DNA of 47,202 bases from Methylotenera sp. (GCA_017880905.1 JADGRO010000005.1:1-47202); one strand, 5' to 3'; numbered from the stretch's first letter, positions 1-7,649 are shown. Notes: a model not told the origin generated them from the letters alone. A program made the numbers and translations.

Positions 1-203
1 ACGATGAAGCCATATTTGATTTTTATGATGCGCTATTTCATTACATCAACAATAGGGGAATGCTTTTCGGGCAATCCTTTGAAGAGCTCATTTCCGAGAA
101 AGTATCCCTCAAAGCCCGCCATTTTAATACGCTCAAAAATTCAGGCAATCTCTATAAACAGGCGAGAGCTTATCGCCTAGCATCTGACGGTTCATTTACA
201 TGA
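1..203 (+). CDS. C-terminal part of an unrecognised protein of the integrated element
   Basis: An open frame enters from the left edge (first full codon at 3) and ends with TGA at 201-203. It gives about 66 residues with no stop, including the stretches DEAIFDFYDALFHYINNRG and LYKQARAYRLASDGSFT. The stop overlaps the next start codon in an ATGA arrangement (ATG 200-202), which suggests translational coupling with the HTH gene. I do not recognise the family. The position, just upstream of an HTH gene and an integrase beside a tRNA, implies cargo or a regulatory gene of the same element. The N-terminus lies outside the window, so length and function cannot be judged. Confidence 0.55.
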   Translation, partial: DEAIFDFYDALFHYINNRGMLFGQSFEELISEKVSLKARHFNTLKNSGNLYKQARAYRLASDGSFT

Positions 204-538
204 AAGATAACGACCTGCCCCTGCCGCCTATACGTTGTCTTTCCAAAGAAGAGGCCTCGTCTTACCTAGGCATAGGTGTGACGCTCTTAACTAACCTTAA
301 TATTCCAGCGGTAAAGTTTGGTCGCCGTCTGGTCTATGACAAGGTTGACTTAGATGTTTGGTTAGAGGAATATAAGCAGCGAGGGCGGGCCAGAAAGGAG
401 TTTATATGGCCCAAGAAACCGGAATCTACAAGCGAGATGACTCACCTTACTGGTGGCTTAGTGCAACACTCGCAAACGGCAAGAGAGTACGCCAAAGTTC
501 TGGGACTAAAGACCGTGCAGAAGCTGAAGCATTCCTAG
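200..538 (+). CDS. Small helix-turn-helix (excisionase/MerR-like) DNA-binding protein
   Basis: This 112-residue protein has an N-terminal HTH of the excisionase/HTH_17 type: residues 15-55 contain LSKEEASSYLGIG, a second helix, and the wing-like VKFGRRLVYDKVDLDVWLEEY. Such proteins beside integrases usually act as recombination directionality factors or element repressors; that role is inferred from family and position. The start overlaps the preceding stop (ATGA). The frame runs on 133 bases into the integrase gene in another frame, so the last ~44 residues are encoded by DNA that also codes for the integrase N-terminus. The tail (residues 69-112) shows no recognisable domain and may simply be overrun to the first stop. 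Confidence 0.7.
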   Translation: MKDNDLPLPPIRCLSKEEASSYLGIGVTLLTNLNIPAVKFGRRLVYDKVDLDVWLEEYKQRGRARKEFIWPKKPESTSEMTHLTGGLVQHSQTAREYAKVLGLKTVQKLKHS

Positions 539-1467
539 CTAAAATTAAGTTAGATGTGTATAGGCAAGTGCATTTTGGTGTGAAGCCCCATCGCTCATGG
601 CAAGAAGCTGTTGTTCGGTATCTCGAAGTAAAAGCAACACTTAGAAGTTATCGCGATGTAAATCGGATATGTTTTCATTTAGATCCTTACTTAGGCAACC
701 TGACTTTAAATCAGATTAACGGTGACGTGATTTGGTTAATCGTGCAAGGTCAACTTAAGAAGGGGAATAAAGCAGCAACGGTTAATCGTTATTTAGCCGT
801 TCTTAGGAATTTACTAAGAACAGCGCGTGATGAGTGGCAGTGGCTAGATCATATCCCTAAGATTCGATTACTGACGGGTGAAGTAGAACGTGATCGATGG
901 TTGACGAAGGAAGAGGCAGAGAAGCTCATCGCTGTTTGTCCTCCGCATTTGGCAGCTTTGGTTAAGTTTGCTTTAGCAACGGGGTGTCGTGCTCGGGAAA
1001 TTCTTGGTTTGGAATGGAGTAGGGTGGATTTAAATCGCCAGACTGCATGGATTAATCAAACTAAGAATGGCACACCGAGAGGGGTTCCTTTAAATGCAGG
1101 TGCAATATCCGTTCTTCAGGCGCAAGTCGGAAAGCATTCTAGGTATTGTTTTACTTTTGCTGGTGAGCCGATTCGATATAACATTTCGAATTCTGCTTGG
1201 CATACAGCACTCGACAAAGCAGACTTAGAAGACTTTAGATTCCACGATCTGCGCCACACTTGGGCTTCTTGGCATCGTCAAGCAGGAACAAGTTGTGATG
1301 AACTGAAAGAGCTAGGGGGTTGGAAAACGCGTTCTATGGTTGATCGTTATGCAAAATTTGCAACGGAGCATTTAGCAAAAGCTGCGAATCGGATTGATCA
1401 TTTCGGACAAGATAACGTGATTGAATTGTCACGTTTTGGTCACGTTCACCAAGTAAAAAGGGCTTAG
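406..1467 (+). CDS. Tyrosine site-specific integrase of a tRNA-Phe-targeted element
   Basis: This 353-residue phage-type integrase catalyses insertion and excision between attP and attB. The N-terminal ~60 residues look like an arm-binding domain, residues ~62-150 a core SAM-like domain, and residues ~165-325 the catalytic domain. Visible catalytic residues are Arg195 (TGCRAREILGLEW), Lys220 (QTKNGTPRGVPL), His280-x-x-Arg283 (HDLRHTWASW), Trp306 in the second-His position (LGGWKTRSM) and Tyr315 (VDRYAKF). The set is complete, so it may be active. The start is supported by an AAAGGAG Shine-Dalgarno sequence 5 bases before ATG 406. The gene ends 26 bases from the 3' end of tRNA-Phe, the usual arrangement when an element has integrated into a tRNA 3' end; the element extends left, outside the window. 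Confidence 0.93.
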   Translation: MAQETGIYKRDDSPYWWLSATLANGKRVRQSSGTKDRAEAEAFLAKIKLDVYRQVHFGVKPHRSWQEAVVRYLEVKATLRSYRDVNRICFHLDPYLGNLTLNQINGDVIWLIVQGQLKKGNKAATVNRYLAVLRNLLRTARDEWQWLDHIPKIRLLTGEVERDRWLTKEEAEKLIAVCPPHLAALVKFALATGCRAREILGLEWSRVDLNRQTAWINQTKNGTPRGVPLNAGAISVLQAQVGKHSRYCFTFAGEPIRYNISNSAWHTALDKADLEDFRFHDLRHTWASWHRQAGTSCDELKELGGWKTRSMVDRYAKFATEHLAKAANRIDHFGQDNVIELSRFGHVHQVKRA

Positions 1468-1486
1468 TTAAAAACTAAACCCTTAT
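1455..1486 (-). terminator. Rho-independent terminator of tRNA-Phe, overlapping the integrase 3' end
   Basis: The stem is AAGGG plus TTAGTT (1458-1469, one mismatch inside) pairing with AACTAA plus CCCTT (1473-1484) around a short A loop. Read on the minus strand it is followed by TTTTTACTT (1460-1453), as expected for termination of the tRNA transcript. The integrase stop codon (1465-1467) lies inside the stem. On the plus strand there is no good T tract, so its use for the integrase mRNA is doubtful. Confidence 0.7.
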
Positions 1487-1492
1487 CAATAC

Positions 1493-1568
<76 letters not shown>

Positions 1569-1603
1569 AGCGTGAAAAGTGCTTAACTATTTGCAAGTCG
1601 CGC

Positions 1604-1609
1604 ATTATA
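1604..1609 (-). promoter_or_regulatory. -10 box of the tRNA-Phe promoter
   Basis: On the minus strand a perfect TATAAT is followed by a GC-rich discriminator (GCGCGAC), typical of stringently controlled stable-RNA promoters. The predicted start is about 30 bases before the mature tRNA 5' end. No convincing -35 hexamer is seen at 16-18 bases. Confidence 0.65.
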
Positions 1610-1731
1610 GCAAACTTAACGATTTATTGGCACAAAGCCAAGCAATTAAATTAAAAGCTAAATTGGATTTTTTGTAAAATTAACCCTCAAAGCTAGCGGG
1701 TTTTGCGGGTTTTTCATTTAAACTTGTCGCT

Positions 1732-2790
1732 ATGACAAATTTTCAAATACCGCCACTCGATAGCGCATTAAAATCAACTTTACAGCAAAAGATAGACCAA
1801 AAAACCAAGCCGCTTGGCGCGCTTGGCAAGCTGGAAGAACTCGCCTTACAAATTGGGCAAATCCAAAACACCTTAACGCCGCAACTTACGCAGCCAACCA
1901 TGTTAGTTTTTGCTGGGGATCACGGCATTGCACAAAGTGGCATCAGCCCTTACCCGCAAGCAGTGACTGCGCAAATGGTACTTAATTTTTTAAATGGTGG
2001 AGCGGGCATTAATGTGTTTGCCAAGCAAAATAATATGCAATTGCGTATTGTCGACGCGGGGGTAAATTATCAGTTTGAACCACATCCAAATTTAATTAAC
2101 GCTAAAATCGGCATGGGCACGGCTAGCTTTTTACATAAGCCTGCGATGACACAAAGCCAATGTGAGCAAGCACTCACTATTGGTGCGGGGCTAGCAAAGA
2201 AAGAGATTGACGCGAATTGCAACGTGATTGCATTTGGTGAAATGGGCATTGCTAATACGTCCTCAGCCAGTTGTTTAATGAGCGTTTTGTGCAATGTACC
2301 AATTGAGCAATGCGTAGGGCGTGGTACGGGTTTGGATGATGCAGGCTTGGCAAAAAAAACAGAAATTTTAAAGCAAGCCCTTCAATACCATGCACTAGAT
2401 GCACAGGAAATTATGCGGGTACTGGTCGCATTTGGTGGGTTTGAAATCGCCATGATGGTAGGTGCGATGCTGGGGACAGCGCAACACAAAGCACTGTTAT
2501 TAATTGACGGGTTTATTGCCACTGCGGCCTTGCTGGTGGCGGCGAAGTTGCAACCTAATATTCTACATTATTGTGTGTTTGCACATTGCTCTGGCGAGGC
2601 GGGGCACCGTAAGTTATTAGATTATTTAGGGGCTAAACCATTGCTAGATTTGGAAATGCGATTGGGCGAAGGCACAGGCGCGGCATTGGTATATCCAATC
2701 GTTCAGGCTGCAGTTAATTTTTTAAACGATATGGCCAGTTTTGCCAGTGCAGGCGTTAGTGAGAGCACTGGTGTGTCAGAAAAAATATAA
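1732..2790 (+). CDS. cobT: Nicotinate-nucleotide--dimethylbenzimidazole phosphoribosyltransferase CobT
   Basis: CobT transfers the phosphoribosyl group of nicotinate mononucleotide to 5,6-dimethylbenzimidazole, giving alpha-ribazole phosphate for the lower nucleotide loop of cobalamin. The 352 residues match the family's usual length. Family signatures are visible: KTKPLGALGKLEELA near residue 25, a conserved FAGDHGIA segment near residue 62, GEMGIANTSSAS near residue 170, and VGRGTGLDD with the catalytic-Glu region at the C-terminus (LEMRLGEGTGAAL). It is first in a tight cobT-cobS-cobC cluster (2 bases to cobS). No B12 riboswitch is visible in the 160 bases upstream. Only a weak hairpin (AACCC 1682-1686 with GGGTT 1698-1702) followed by T-rich sequence is present. 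No clear Shine-Dalgarno sequence precedes ATG 1732. Confidence 0.96.
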   Translation: MTNFQIPPLDSALKSTLQQKIDQKTKPLGALGKLEELALQIGQIQNTLTPQLTQPTMLVFAGDHGIAQSGISPYPQAVTAQMVLNFLNGGAGINVFAKQNNMQLRIVDAGVNYQFEPHPNLINAKIGMGTASFLHKPAMTQSQCEQALTIGAGLAKKEIDANCNVIAFGEMGIANTSSASCLMSVLCNVPIEQCVGRGTGLDDAGLAKKTEILKQALQYHALDAQEIMRVLVAFGGFEIAMMVGAMLGTAQHKALLLIDGFIATAALLVAAKLQPNILHYCVFAHCSGEAGHRKLLDYLGAKPLLDLEMRLGEGTGAALVYPIVQAAVNFLNDMASFASAGVSESTGVSEKI

Positions 2791-2792
2791 AC

Positions 2793-3602
2793 ATGCAAAA
2801 AGAATGGCGATATTTTTTGCTGGCGATAGGATTTTTTACGCGCATTCCTGTGCCAAATTTTGTTGATTTTCAGGAAAGTGAATTGAATGGTTCGGCCAAA
2901 TATTTTCCTTTAATTGGTATTATCGTAGGCGTGGTTGGCGCGTTAAGTTTCTATTTAAGCAATCTTCTTTTTCCGCAAACTATTGCTGTACTTATCAGCA
3001 TGGCAAGCACTATTTGCCTTACCGGTGCATTTCATGAAGATGGCTTAGCAGATAGCATTGACGGCTTTGGTGCTGGCTGGGTACGCGAGCAAGTGCTTAC
3101 TATTATGCAAGATTCTCGCTTAGGCACTTATGGCGCTGTGGCCTTAATTTTCTTCCTGTTTGCAAAATTTCAAGCGCTCACCCTAATGTTCCCTGTGCTG
3201 GTTTCGCTTGCGTTGATTGTGGGGCACGCGTTGAGTCGCTTGTGTGCAGTGTGGGTGATGGCAACGGCAAGTTATGTGAAATCCATGGGTAAATCCAAGC
3301 CGCTTGCGACACAAATAAAAAATACAGATTTGCTAGTAGCCAACATATTCGGCTTGATACCTTTTTTTGCCCTGCTTATTTTGCTGGTGATTAGCTATGA
3401 TGACATGCAACTTATGATTTTGGATTTTGTATGGATGACCTTGTTGCCAGTCATCGCAAGTTGGGTATGGTGGCGCACAAAATTATTAAAACGTATTGGC
3501 GGCTATACTGGTGATACTTTAGGTGCTGTGCAGCAGATCACCGAACTCGCATTTTATTTGGGTCTGCTGGCGTGGAGCATTAAGTTTCAGGAATACTTTT
3601 GA
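2793..3602 (+). CDS. cobS: Adenosylcobinamide-GDP ribazoletransferase CobS (cobalamin synthase)
   Basis: CobS is the inner-membrane enzyme that joins adenosylcobinamide-GDP to alpha-ribazole (phosphate), the last assembly step of cobalamin. The 269-residue protein is strongly hydrophobic, with about six to seven predicted membrane segments. It carries the family motifs FFTRIPVP near residue 15, GAFHEDGLADSIDGFGAGW near residue 78 (acidic metal-binding residues), DSRLGTYGAV near residue 105, and GGYTGDTLGAVQQITE near residue 236. It starts 2 bases after cobT, and its stop overlaps the TTG start of cobC, so the three genes are probably co-translated. Confidence 0.96.
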   Translation: MQKEWRYFLLAIGFFTRIPVPNFVDFQESELNGSAKYFPLIGIIVGVVGALSFYLSNLLFPQTIAVLISMASTICLTGAFHEDGLADSIDGFGAGWVREQVLTIMQDSRLGTYGAVALIFFLFAKFQALTLMFPVLVSLALIVGHALSRLCAVWVMATASYVKSMGKSKPLATQIKNTDLLVANIFGLIPFFALLILLVISYDDMQLMILDFVWMTLLPVIASWVWWRTKLLKRIGGYTGDTLGAVQQITELAFYLGLLAWSIKFQEYF

Positions 3603-4165
3603 AGCTGTATTTAATCCGCCATACTTCGCTGCAAATTGTCCCCGGTATTTGCTATGGGCAAAGCGATATTGATGTATCTGCCAGTTTTGCTGATGAGTTA
3701 AAAAAACTTAAAACGCAGCTGGATGATGTCGAGTTTCATGCCATCTATACCAGCCCATTGCAACGTTGTGCAAAGCTGGCGCATGCGCTTAATTTAGGCG
3801 ATCCAGTGATAGACCATCGCTTGGCTGAACTTAATTTTGGCGATTGGGAAATGCAAGCTTGGGATGATATTCCGCGCGATATTTTTGATGATTGGGCACA
3901 CGATTACGCCAACAAAGCGCCGCCAAACGGTGAAACGTTTAACCAATTGCAACAGCGCGGATTACATTTTTTAGAAGAAATTTTGCAACAACATGCGGGT
4001 AAAAATATTGTTGTTGTGACGCATGGCGGCTTGATTCGTGCGCTTCTAGCGCATGTGCTTAACATGGAGCTAAAAGGTTTATTCCGCTTTACGATAGATC
4101 ACGCCAGCGTGACACAGCTGGAGCTTGGCGATGTGGTACCCAAAATAAATTTTGTAAATCACTAG
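3599..4165 (+). CDS. cobC: Alpha-ribazole phosphatase CobC (histidine phosphatase family)
   Basis: CobC removes the phosphate from alpha-ribazole 5'-phosphate (or from adenosylcobalamin 5'-phosphate) at the end of nucleotide-loop assembly. The 188-residue protein is a single phosphoglycerate-mutase-like domain. It has LIRHTSL at residues 5-11 (phospho-His site), YTSPLQRCAKLAHAL near residue 50, the proton-donor region HRLAELNFGDWE near residue 79, and THGGLIRALLAH near residue 141 carrying the second His. The only plausible start is TTG 3599, overlapping the cobS stop (TTGA). Assignment as CobC rather than a generic phosphatase rests on its place directly behind cobT-cobS. Confidence 0.92.
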   Translation: MKLYLIRHTSLQIVPGICYGQSDIDVSASFADELKKLKTQLDDVEFHAIYTSPLQRCAKLAHALNLGDPVIDHRLAELNFGDWEMQAWDDIPRDIFDDWAHDYANKAPPNGETFNQLQQRGLHFLEEILQQHAGKNIVVVTHGGLIRALLAHVLNMELKGLFRFTIDHASVTQLELGDVVPKINFVNH

Positions 4166-4365
4166 AGAACTATAATTTTGTTATCTAGGCATTCTACCAC
4201 TTGCCCTTTGCGGATTTTTGCAGTTTTTCGTAACTCAACTTTTCCATCTACTTTTACCATGCCATCGGCCACCATCATCTTGCCTTGCCCACCGCTTTGC
4301 ACAATGCCTACAAGCTTTAACAAGTTACAAAGCTCGATAAATTCGCCATTTATTTCAAATTCCAT
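4162..4365 (-). CDS. Small S4-domain RNA-binding protein (YbcJ-like)
   Basis: A 67-residue protein consisting almost entirely of one S4 fold: FIELCNLLKLVGIVQSGGQGK, then VKVDGKVELRKTAKIRKGQVV. This matches the YbcJ/YaaA-type stand-alone S4 proteins, which are thought to bind structured RNA; their targets are not well defined. Its ATG lies 1 base after the cobU stop, so it is almost certainly co-translated with cobU. Its own stop overlaps the last codon of cobC, transcribed from the other side. A functional link to cobalamin is not known to me; a ribosome or RNA role is the cautious reading. Confidence 0.85.
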   Translation of the reverse strand: MEFEINGEFIELCNLLKLVGIVQSGGQGKMMVADGMVKVDGKVELRKTAKIRKGQVVECLDNKIIVL

Positions 4366-4366
4366 C

Positions 4367-4897
4367 TCAGCCTTTCAGTTTCATCGGTAGCCCTGCGGCT
4401 ACAAATACCACTTTATTGGCTAAGCTTGCCACTACTTGGTTTAAGCGACCTTGCTCATCTTGAAATTGGCGGTTTATTTCGCCTAGCGGCACTATGCCCA
4501 TACCTACTTCGTTGCTCACTAAAATGATCGTGCCTTTTAGCGTAGGTAACAGAGTCAAAAGTGCTTCGCGTTCTAATTGCCAGCTTGAATTTTTAGGTGG
4601 ATTGCAATCAGTGCATAGCCATTGTGCCAGCCATACAGTCAGGCAATCCACAATTAAACATTGGTTTGGCGCCGCTTCGCGAGCAAGTAATTGCGTGAGG
4701 CGATGCGGCTCTTCAACTAATGTCCAGCTGGCAGGGCGTCTATCCTTGTGATGTTGCACGCGCGCATTAAACTCATCGTCATACACTTGCGCGGTTGCAA
4801 TATAAGTGACGGCTAAGCCGCTTTCTGTAGCTAGCTTCTCGGCGTAGGTGCTTTTGCCAGAACGCGCACCGCCCAAAATTAAAGTGAGGTTACTCAT
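4367..4897 (-). CDS. cobU: Adenosylcobinamide kinase / adenosylcobinamide-phosphate guanylyltransferase CobU
   Basis: CobU phosphorylates adenosylcobinamide and then transfers GMP from GTP to give adenosylcobinamide-GDP, the substrate of CobS. The 176-residue protein has the P-loop GGARSGKS at residues 9-16, the region around the guanylylated His (VQHHKDRRPASW, residues ~47-58), a Walker-B-like CLIVDCLTVWLAQWL, and the family signature VSNEVGMGIVPLGEINRQFQ with DEQGRLNQ near residue 150. It lies downstream of btuB-btuM on the same strand and is coupled to the S4 gene. A terminator-like hairpin at 4903-4936 lies between btuM and cobU, so it may have its own promoter or depend on read-through. 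Confidence 0.96.
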   Translation of the reverse strand: MSNLTLILGGARSGKSTYAEKLATESGLAVTYIATAQVYDDEFNARVQHHKDRRPASWTLVEEPHRLTQLLAREAAPNQCLIVDCLTVWLAQWLCTDCNPPKNSSWQLEREALLTLLPTLKGTIILVSNEVGMGIVPLGEINRQFQDEQGRLNQVVASLANKVVFVAAGLPMKLKG

Positions 4898-4902
4898 TTT
4901 TT

Positions 4903-4936
4903 AATAAAAAAACCGCTCAAAATTAGGCGGCTTTTG
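4903..4936 (-). terminator. Terminator-like hairpin between btuM and cobU
   Basis: On the minus strand AAAAGCCGC (4935-4927) pairs with GCGGTTTTT (4916-4908) around a ~10-base A/T-rich loop. A run of seven T residues and then ATT follow. It sits between the btuM stop (4951) and the cobU start (4897), so it should end or attenuate the btuB-btuM transcript. Confidence 0.7.
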
Positions 4937-4950
4937 ATATTGTTAACGCA

Positions 4951-5526
4951 CTAAATTTTTGATGCTTGTACAGGTTTAACGCTGCGCCAGAGCGCAACCG
5001 CTAGCCAAACAATCGCGAAGTACATTGCCGCAAAGCCCATCCAGCTTGGTAGGTATTCCCAGCCGTGTTTCATAGATTCAATTAAACCCTGTGCAGGAAA
5101 ACGGCCAGAGAACAAATAATAGGCTTGCGTAGAAATGACAAACGCTATAAGTGTGGTAAGGGCGCTTACGGTAACATAAGGGATAGGTGCAAATGCATCT
5201 TTTTCTTTACTTAGCCACAAGCCACCCAGCCACATGACTCCATAACTTGGAATCAAACCCCAATAGCCATTGGTTAAACAAAAGCCTTGTGCGGGATCTA
5301 GTGCGGCAGCGCCAAAATCAATGCATGTAGCCAACACGAAAAATGCAGCAAACCAGCCCCAGCGTTTGAGCAGCAAACCGCCTAATAAAAACAGCACCAA
5401 ACTCGCATCTGGCAGTGCAACATTCGTCAACACATGACTGCCACGAGTGAGCAGCATGAAAAATGTTATCGAAGTAGCTATGCTTAGCTCATTTATGGAC
5501 GGTTTATATTTTGAAATTGTATTCAT
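4951..5526 (-). CDS. btuM: BtuM-type vitamin B12 transporter (solitary ECF S-component-like)
   Basis: The 191-residue protein is highly hydrophobic with about six membrane segments, the size and shape of BtuM. BtuM is the Gram-negative inner-membrane B12 transporter related to ECF S-components and works without the usual ATPase module. Motifs I recall from the Thiobacillus denitrificans family member are visible: LTRGSHVL near residue 26, LPDASLVLFLLGG at 38-50, and GFCLTNGYWGLIPSYG from residue 81. Cys83 in that motif corresponds to the cysteine that binds the cobalt and removes cyanide in the characterised homologue. It sits 102 bases after btuB under the same cobalamin riboswitch. SD-like GGAG lies about 11 bases before ATG 5526. 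The assignment is by recalled motif, not search. Confidence 0.85.
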   Translation of the reverse strand: MNTISKYKPSINELSIATSITFFMLLTRGSHVLTNVALPDASLVLFLLGGLLLKRWGWFAAFFVLATCIDFGAAALDPAQGFCLTNGYWGLIPSYGVMWLGGLWLSKEKDAFAPIPYVTVSALTTLIAFVISTQAYYLFSGRFPAQGLIESMKHGWEYLPSWMGFAAMYFAIVWLAVALWRSVKPVQASKI

Positions 5527-5628
5527 TCTGTTTTTTCTCCAGAGGAATCACTTTGTAAAGAGTGGTTCGATTTCACAATTAATTCTACAATATGATAGCA
5601 TTTTCAGGGAGTCATCTTCTCAAACGTC

Positions 5629-7593
5629 TTATTTAAAGTCATACCTAATGCTTAAATAGAGCGTTCTGCCATCAGCAGGGTAGTAAAAATAATCACTTTT
5701 GGTAAAGCTTGTAGCGGGATCTAATGCGTAAAGCGCATACTGAGAATATCTTTTATCCATGATATTTAAACCTGTAAGAGATAGGGTGATAGGCTTTAAA
5801 TCCCAATTGGCACGTAAATCCATTGTGGTGTACGAGGGTAGCTTGTTAAGGCTATTGGCAAAGTCACCACTCGTAAACCGTTCACCCACGTAATTTAGCT
5901 GAGCGACATATTTGCCGTATATATGTGCATCCCAAAGTAGCTGAGCGTGCGCTGAGTTTTTGGGCACGAAAGGCAATGTATTACCTTTATTTATGCCACT
6001 TCTGAATTTAACATCATTATATGCGTAGCTGGCTTTTGCTTTTAAGTTATCTAGTAATTGTAAACCTAGCTCCGCTTCTATTCCTTGGTGCCGTGAGGGG
6101 TCAAAGTTGGTATTGATGCCTTGTGTGCCATCGAAACCAATCTCGTTAGCCACGTTGGTATGATACAAAGCAATTTTGCCATCCAATATATTCTGTTGGA
6201 AGCTAAAACCAATTTCCTGATTTTGCGCTGTTTGGGGTCTGATTATGTTTCCAGAAAAAACTGGTGCGAACGTAATGGGATCAAAGCCAAACAGTTCATC
6301 GGTATTGGCAAACCTAAAACTGCTACCTGCCTTAGCGTAAGCGCTCCAACTGGCTTCATGATAAATTAAGCCAAAATCATAGGCCGATTTGTATTTTTCA
6401 GCATTGCCTGAAATTGCTGCTTGTCTTGCCTGTTGATCAACTTTCTGACCACGCAAACCTGCAGAAAAGTCTATGTTTGCGCTCAGCGCAGTAATGTTTT
6501 GTGCATATAAGGAATTACTGGTCTGATGCGCCTTTTGATTCGCAAAGCTTCCATGATTATCGGCATCTACTGTGCCATGATAGTAATCAAAGCCAAAAAC
6601 AGAGGTGCTAGATAAATTACTTAAATTATGCGCCCATTTTATCCTAGGTGTTAACGAGTAGTTATTTACAGTGTGATCTGATCTGAAGCTGAATGAAACG
6701 TCGTTAAAATACTGATCTTCTTGGGACACAGAAAGTTCGCTTGCAATTTCGACATTCTCAGAAAGTTTAATAGATATCCCCGGACGAATACGAAACCCAT
6801 CTTTAGTCTGTGAATCAAAAGGCGTTCTTGCGCTTCTAGGGTTAGTGTTATAAGTGGTGCTGTTAATGCTACCTGGTAAGCCATTGGCTACACGATACAC
6901 TGAATAATCAATGAAAATTTCGCCTGAATTGAAATTTAATCCGCCGCGACCATTAATTGACCATGAGTTGCTTGCAGTGTTTTGTCGCCACCCATTGCCG
7001 TCAGCCGTATGTACAAATGTATTAAAATAGGCATCGTCTAGATTGCCTGATACAAAGCCATCTAAGCCTTTATAGCCATAACTGCCAAAAGTCGCAGTGG
7101 CTGAGACTCGTTCATTACCAGATTTATCCGTAATAATATTAATCACACCTCCTGTTGCGCGGTCGCCATAAAGCACTGTGCCGCCACCGGGAAGAATCTC
7201 AATATGATCTATTGCTTGTAAAGGAATAGATGTCCATCGAATGTTACCCCCGTCCACACCATTTAAACGTTGCCCATCCAATAAAATTAGTGTGTTGCTA
7301 ATGGCTGCATCACCAAAGCCACGCATATCCACAGTGGTATCAATGCCCTGGTTACCGTATAAATTTCTAATATTGATACCTGCTTGCATTCTTAGCAGAT
7401 CCGGTATGCTGACTGCGGGTGAGGATTGTATTTCCTCTTTTGTGATAGTTTTAACATTGACGGTTACAGGTGAGCTACTCTCATTGAATCGGCTCGCAGT
7501 CACTACCACATCATCTAAATTGATATTTTCTGCTGAATATGTTGGAGTTACAAAAGCCAAACCAATCAGGCTGGCAATAGTTGATTTTTGCAT
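5629..7593 (-). CDS. btuB: TonB-dependent outer-membrane vitamin B12 receptor BtuB
   Basis: This 654-residue protein imports cobalamin across the outer membrane using TonB energy. It has a signal peptide (MQKSTIASLIGLAFVTPTYSA), a TonB box just after it (LDDVVVTASR, residues ~26-35), and a plug domain to about residue 160 with IDHIEILPGGGTVLYGDRAT and GGVINIITDKS. A 22-strand barrel follows and ends in the typical aromatic C-terminus (LYLSIRYDFK). It is about 40 residues longer than E. coli BtuB. Assignment to B12 rather than another siderophore-like ligand rests on the cobalamin riboswitch upstream (7761-7925) and btuM downstream. A weak SD (TAGGGAA) precedes ATG 7593 and could be sequestered by an upstream complement. 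Confidence 0.93.
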   Translation of the reverse strand: MQKSTIASLIGLAFVTPTYSAENINLDDVVVTASRFNESSSPVTVNVKTITKEEIQSSPAVSIPDLLRMQAGINIRNLYGNQGIDTTVDMRGFGDAAISNTLILLDGQRLNGVDGGNIRWTSIPLQAIDHIEILPGGGTVLYGDRATGGVINIITDKSGNERVSATATFGSYGYKGLDGFVSGNLDDAYFNTFVHTADGNGWRQNTASNSWSINGRGGLNFNSGEIFIDYSVYRVANGLPGSINSTTYNTNPRSARTPFDSQTKDGFRIRPGISIKLSENVEIASELSVSQEDQYFNDVSFSFRSDHTVNNYSLTPRIKWAHNLSNLSSTSVFGFDYYHGTVDADNHGSFANQKAHQTSNSLYAQNITALSANIDFSAGLRGQKVDQQARQAAISGNAEKYKSAYDFGLIYHEASWSAYAKAGSSFRFANTDELFGFDPITFAPVFSGNIIRPQTAQNQEIGFSFQQNILDGKIALYHTNVANEIGFDGTQGINTNFDPSRHQGIEAELGLQLLDNLKAKASYAYNDVKFRSGINKGNTLPFVPKNSAHAQLLWDAHIYGKYVAQLNYVGERFTSGDFANSLNKLPSYTTMDLRANWDLKPITLSLTGLNIMDKRYSQYALYALDPATSFTKSDYFYYPADGRTLYLSIRYDFK

Positions 7594-7599
7594 TATATT

Positions 7600-7649
7600 T
7601 TCCCTAAATTACACGCGTCCCCGCATGCAAGTTGATAAAAACTAGGGAA
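7600..7649 (-). promoter_or_regulatory. Possible SD-sequestering stem of the btuB leader
   Basis: On the minus strand TTCCCTA (7649-7643) is an exact 7-base complement of TAGGGAA (7606-7600), which holds the only purine-rich SD candidate for btuB. The arms are 36 bases apart. The 110 bases between this and the aptamer also hold a strong hairpin (CTAGCCTT/AAGG...CTAG, near 7756-7730). No classical T-run terminator is seen, so control is more likely translational. This is inferred from complementarity only. Confidence 0.45.
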
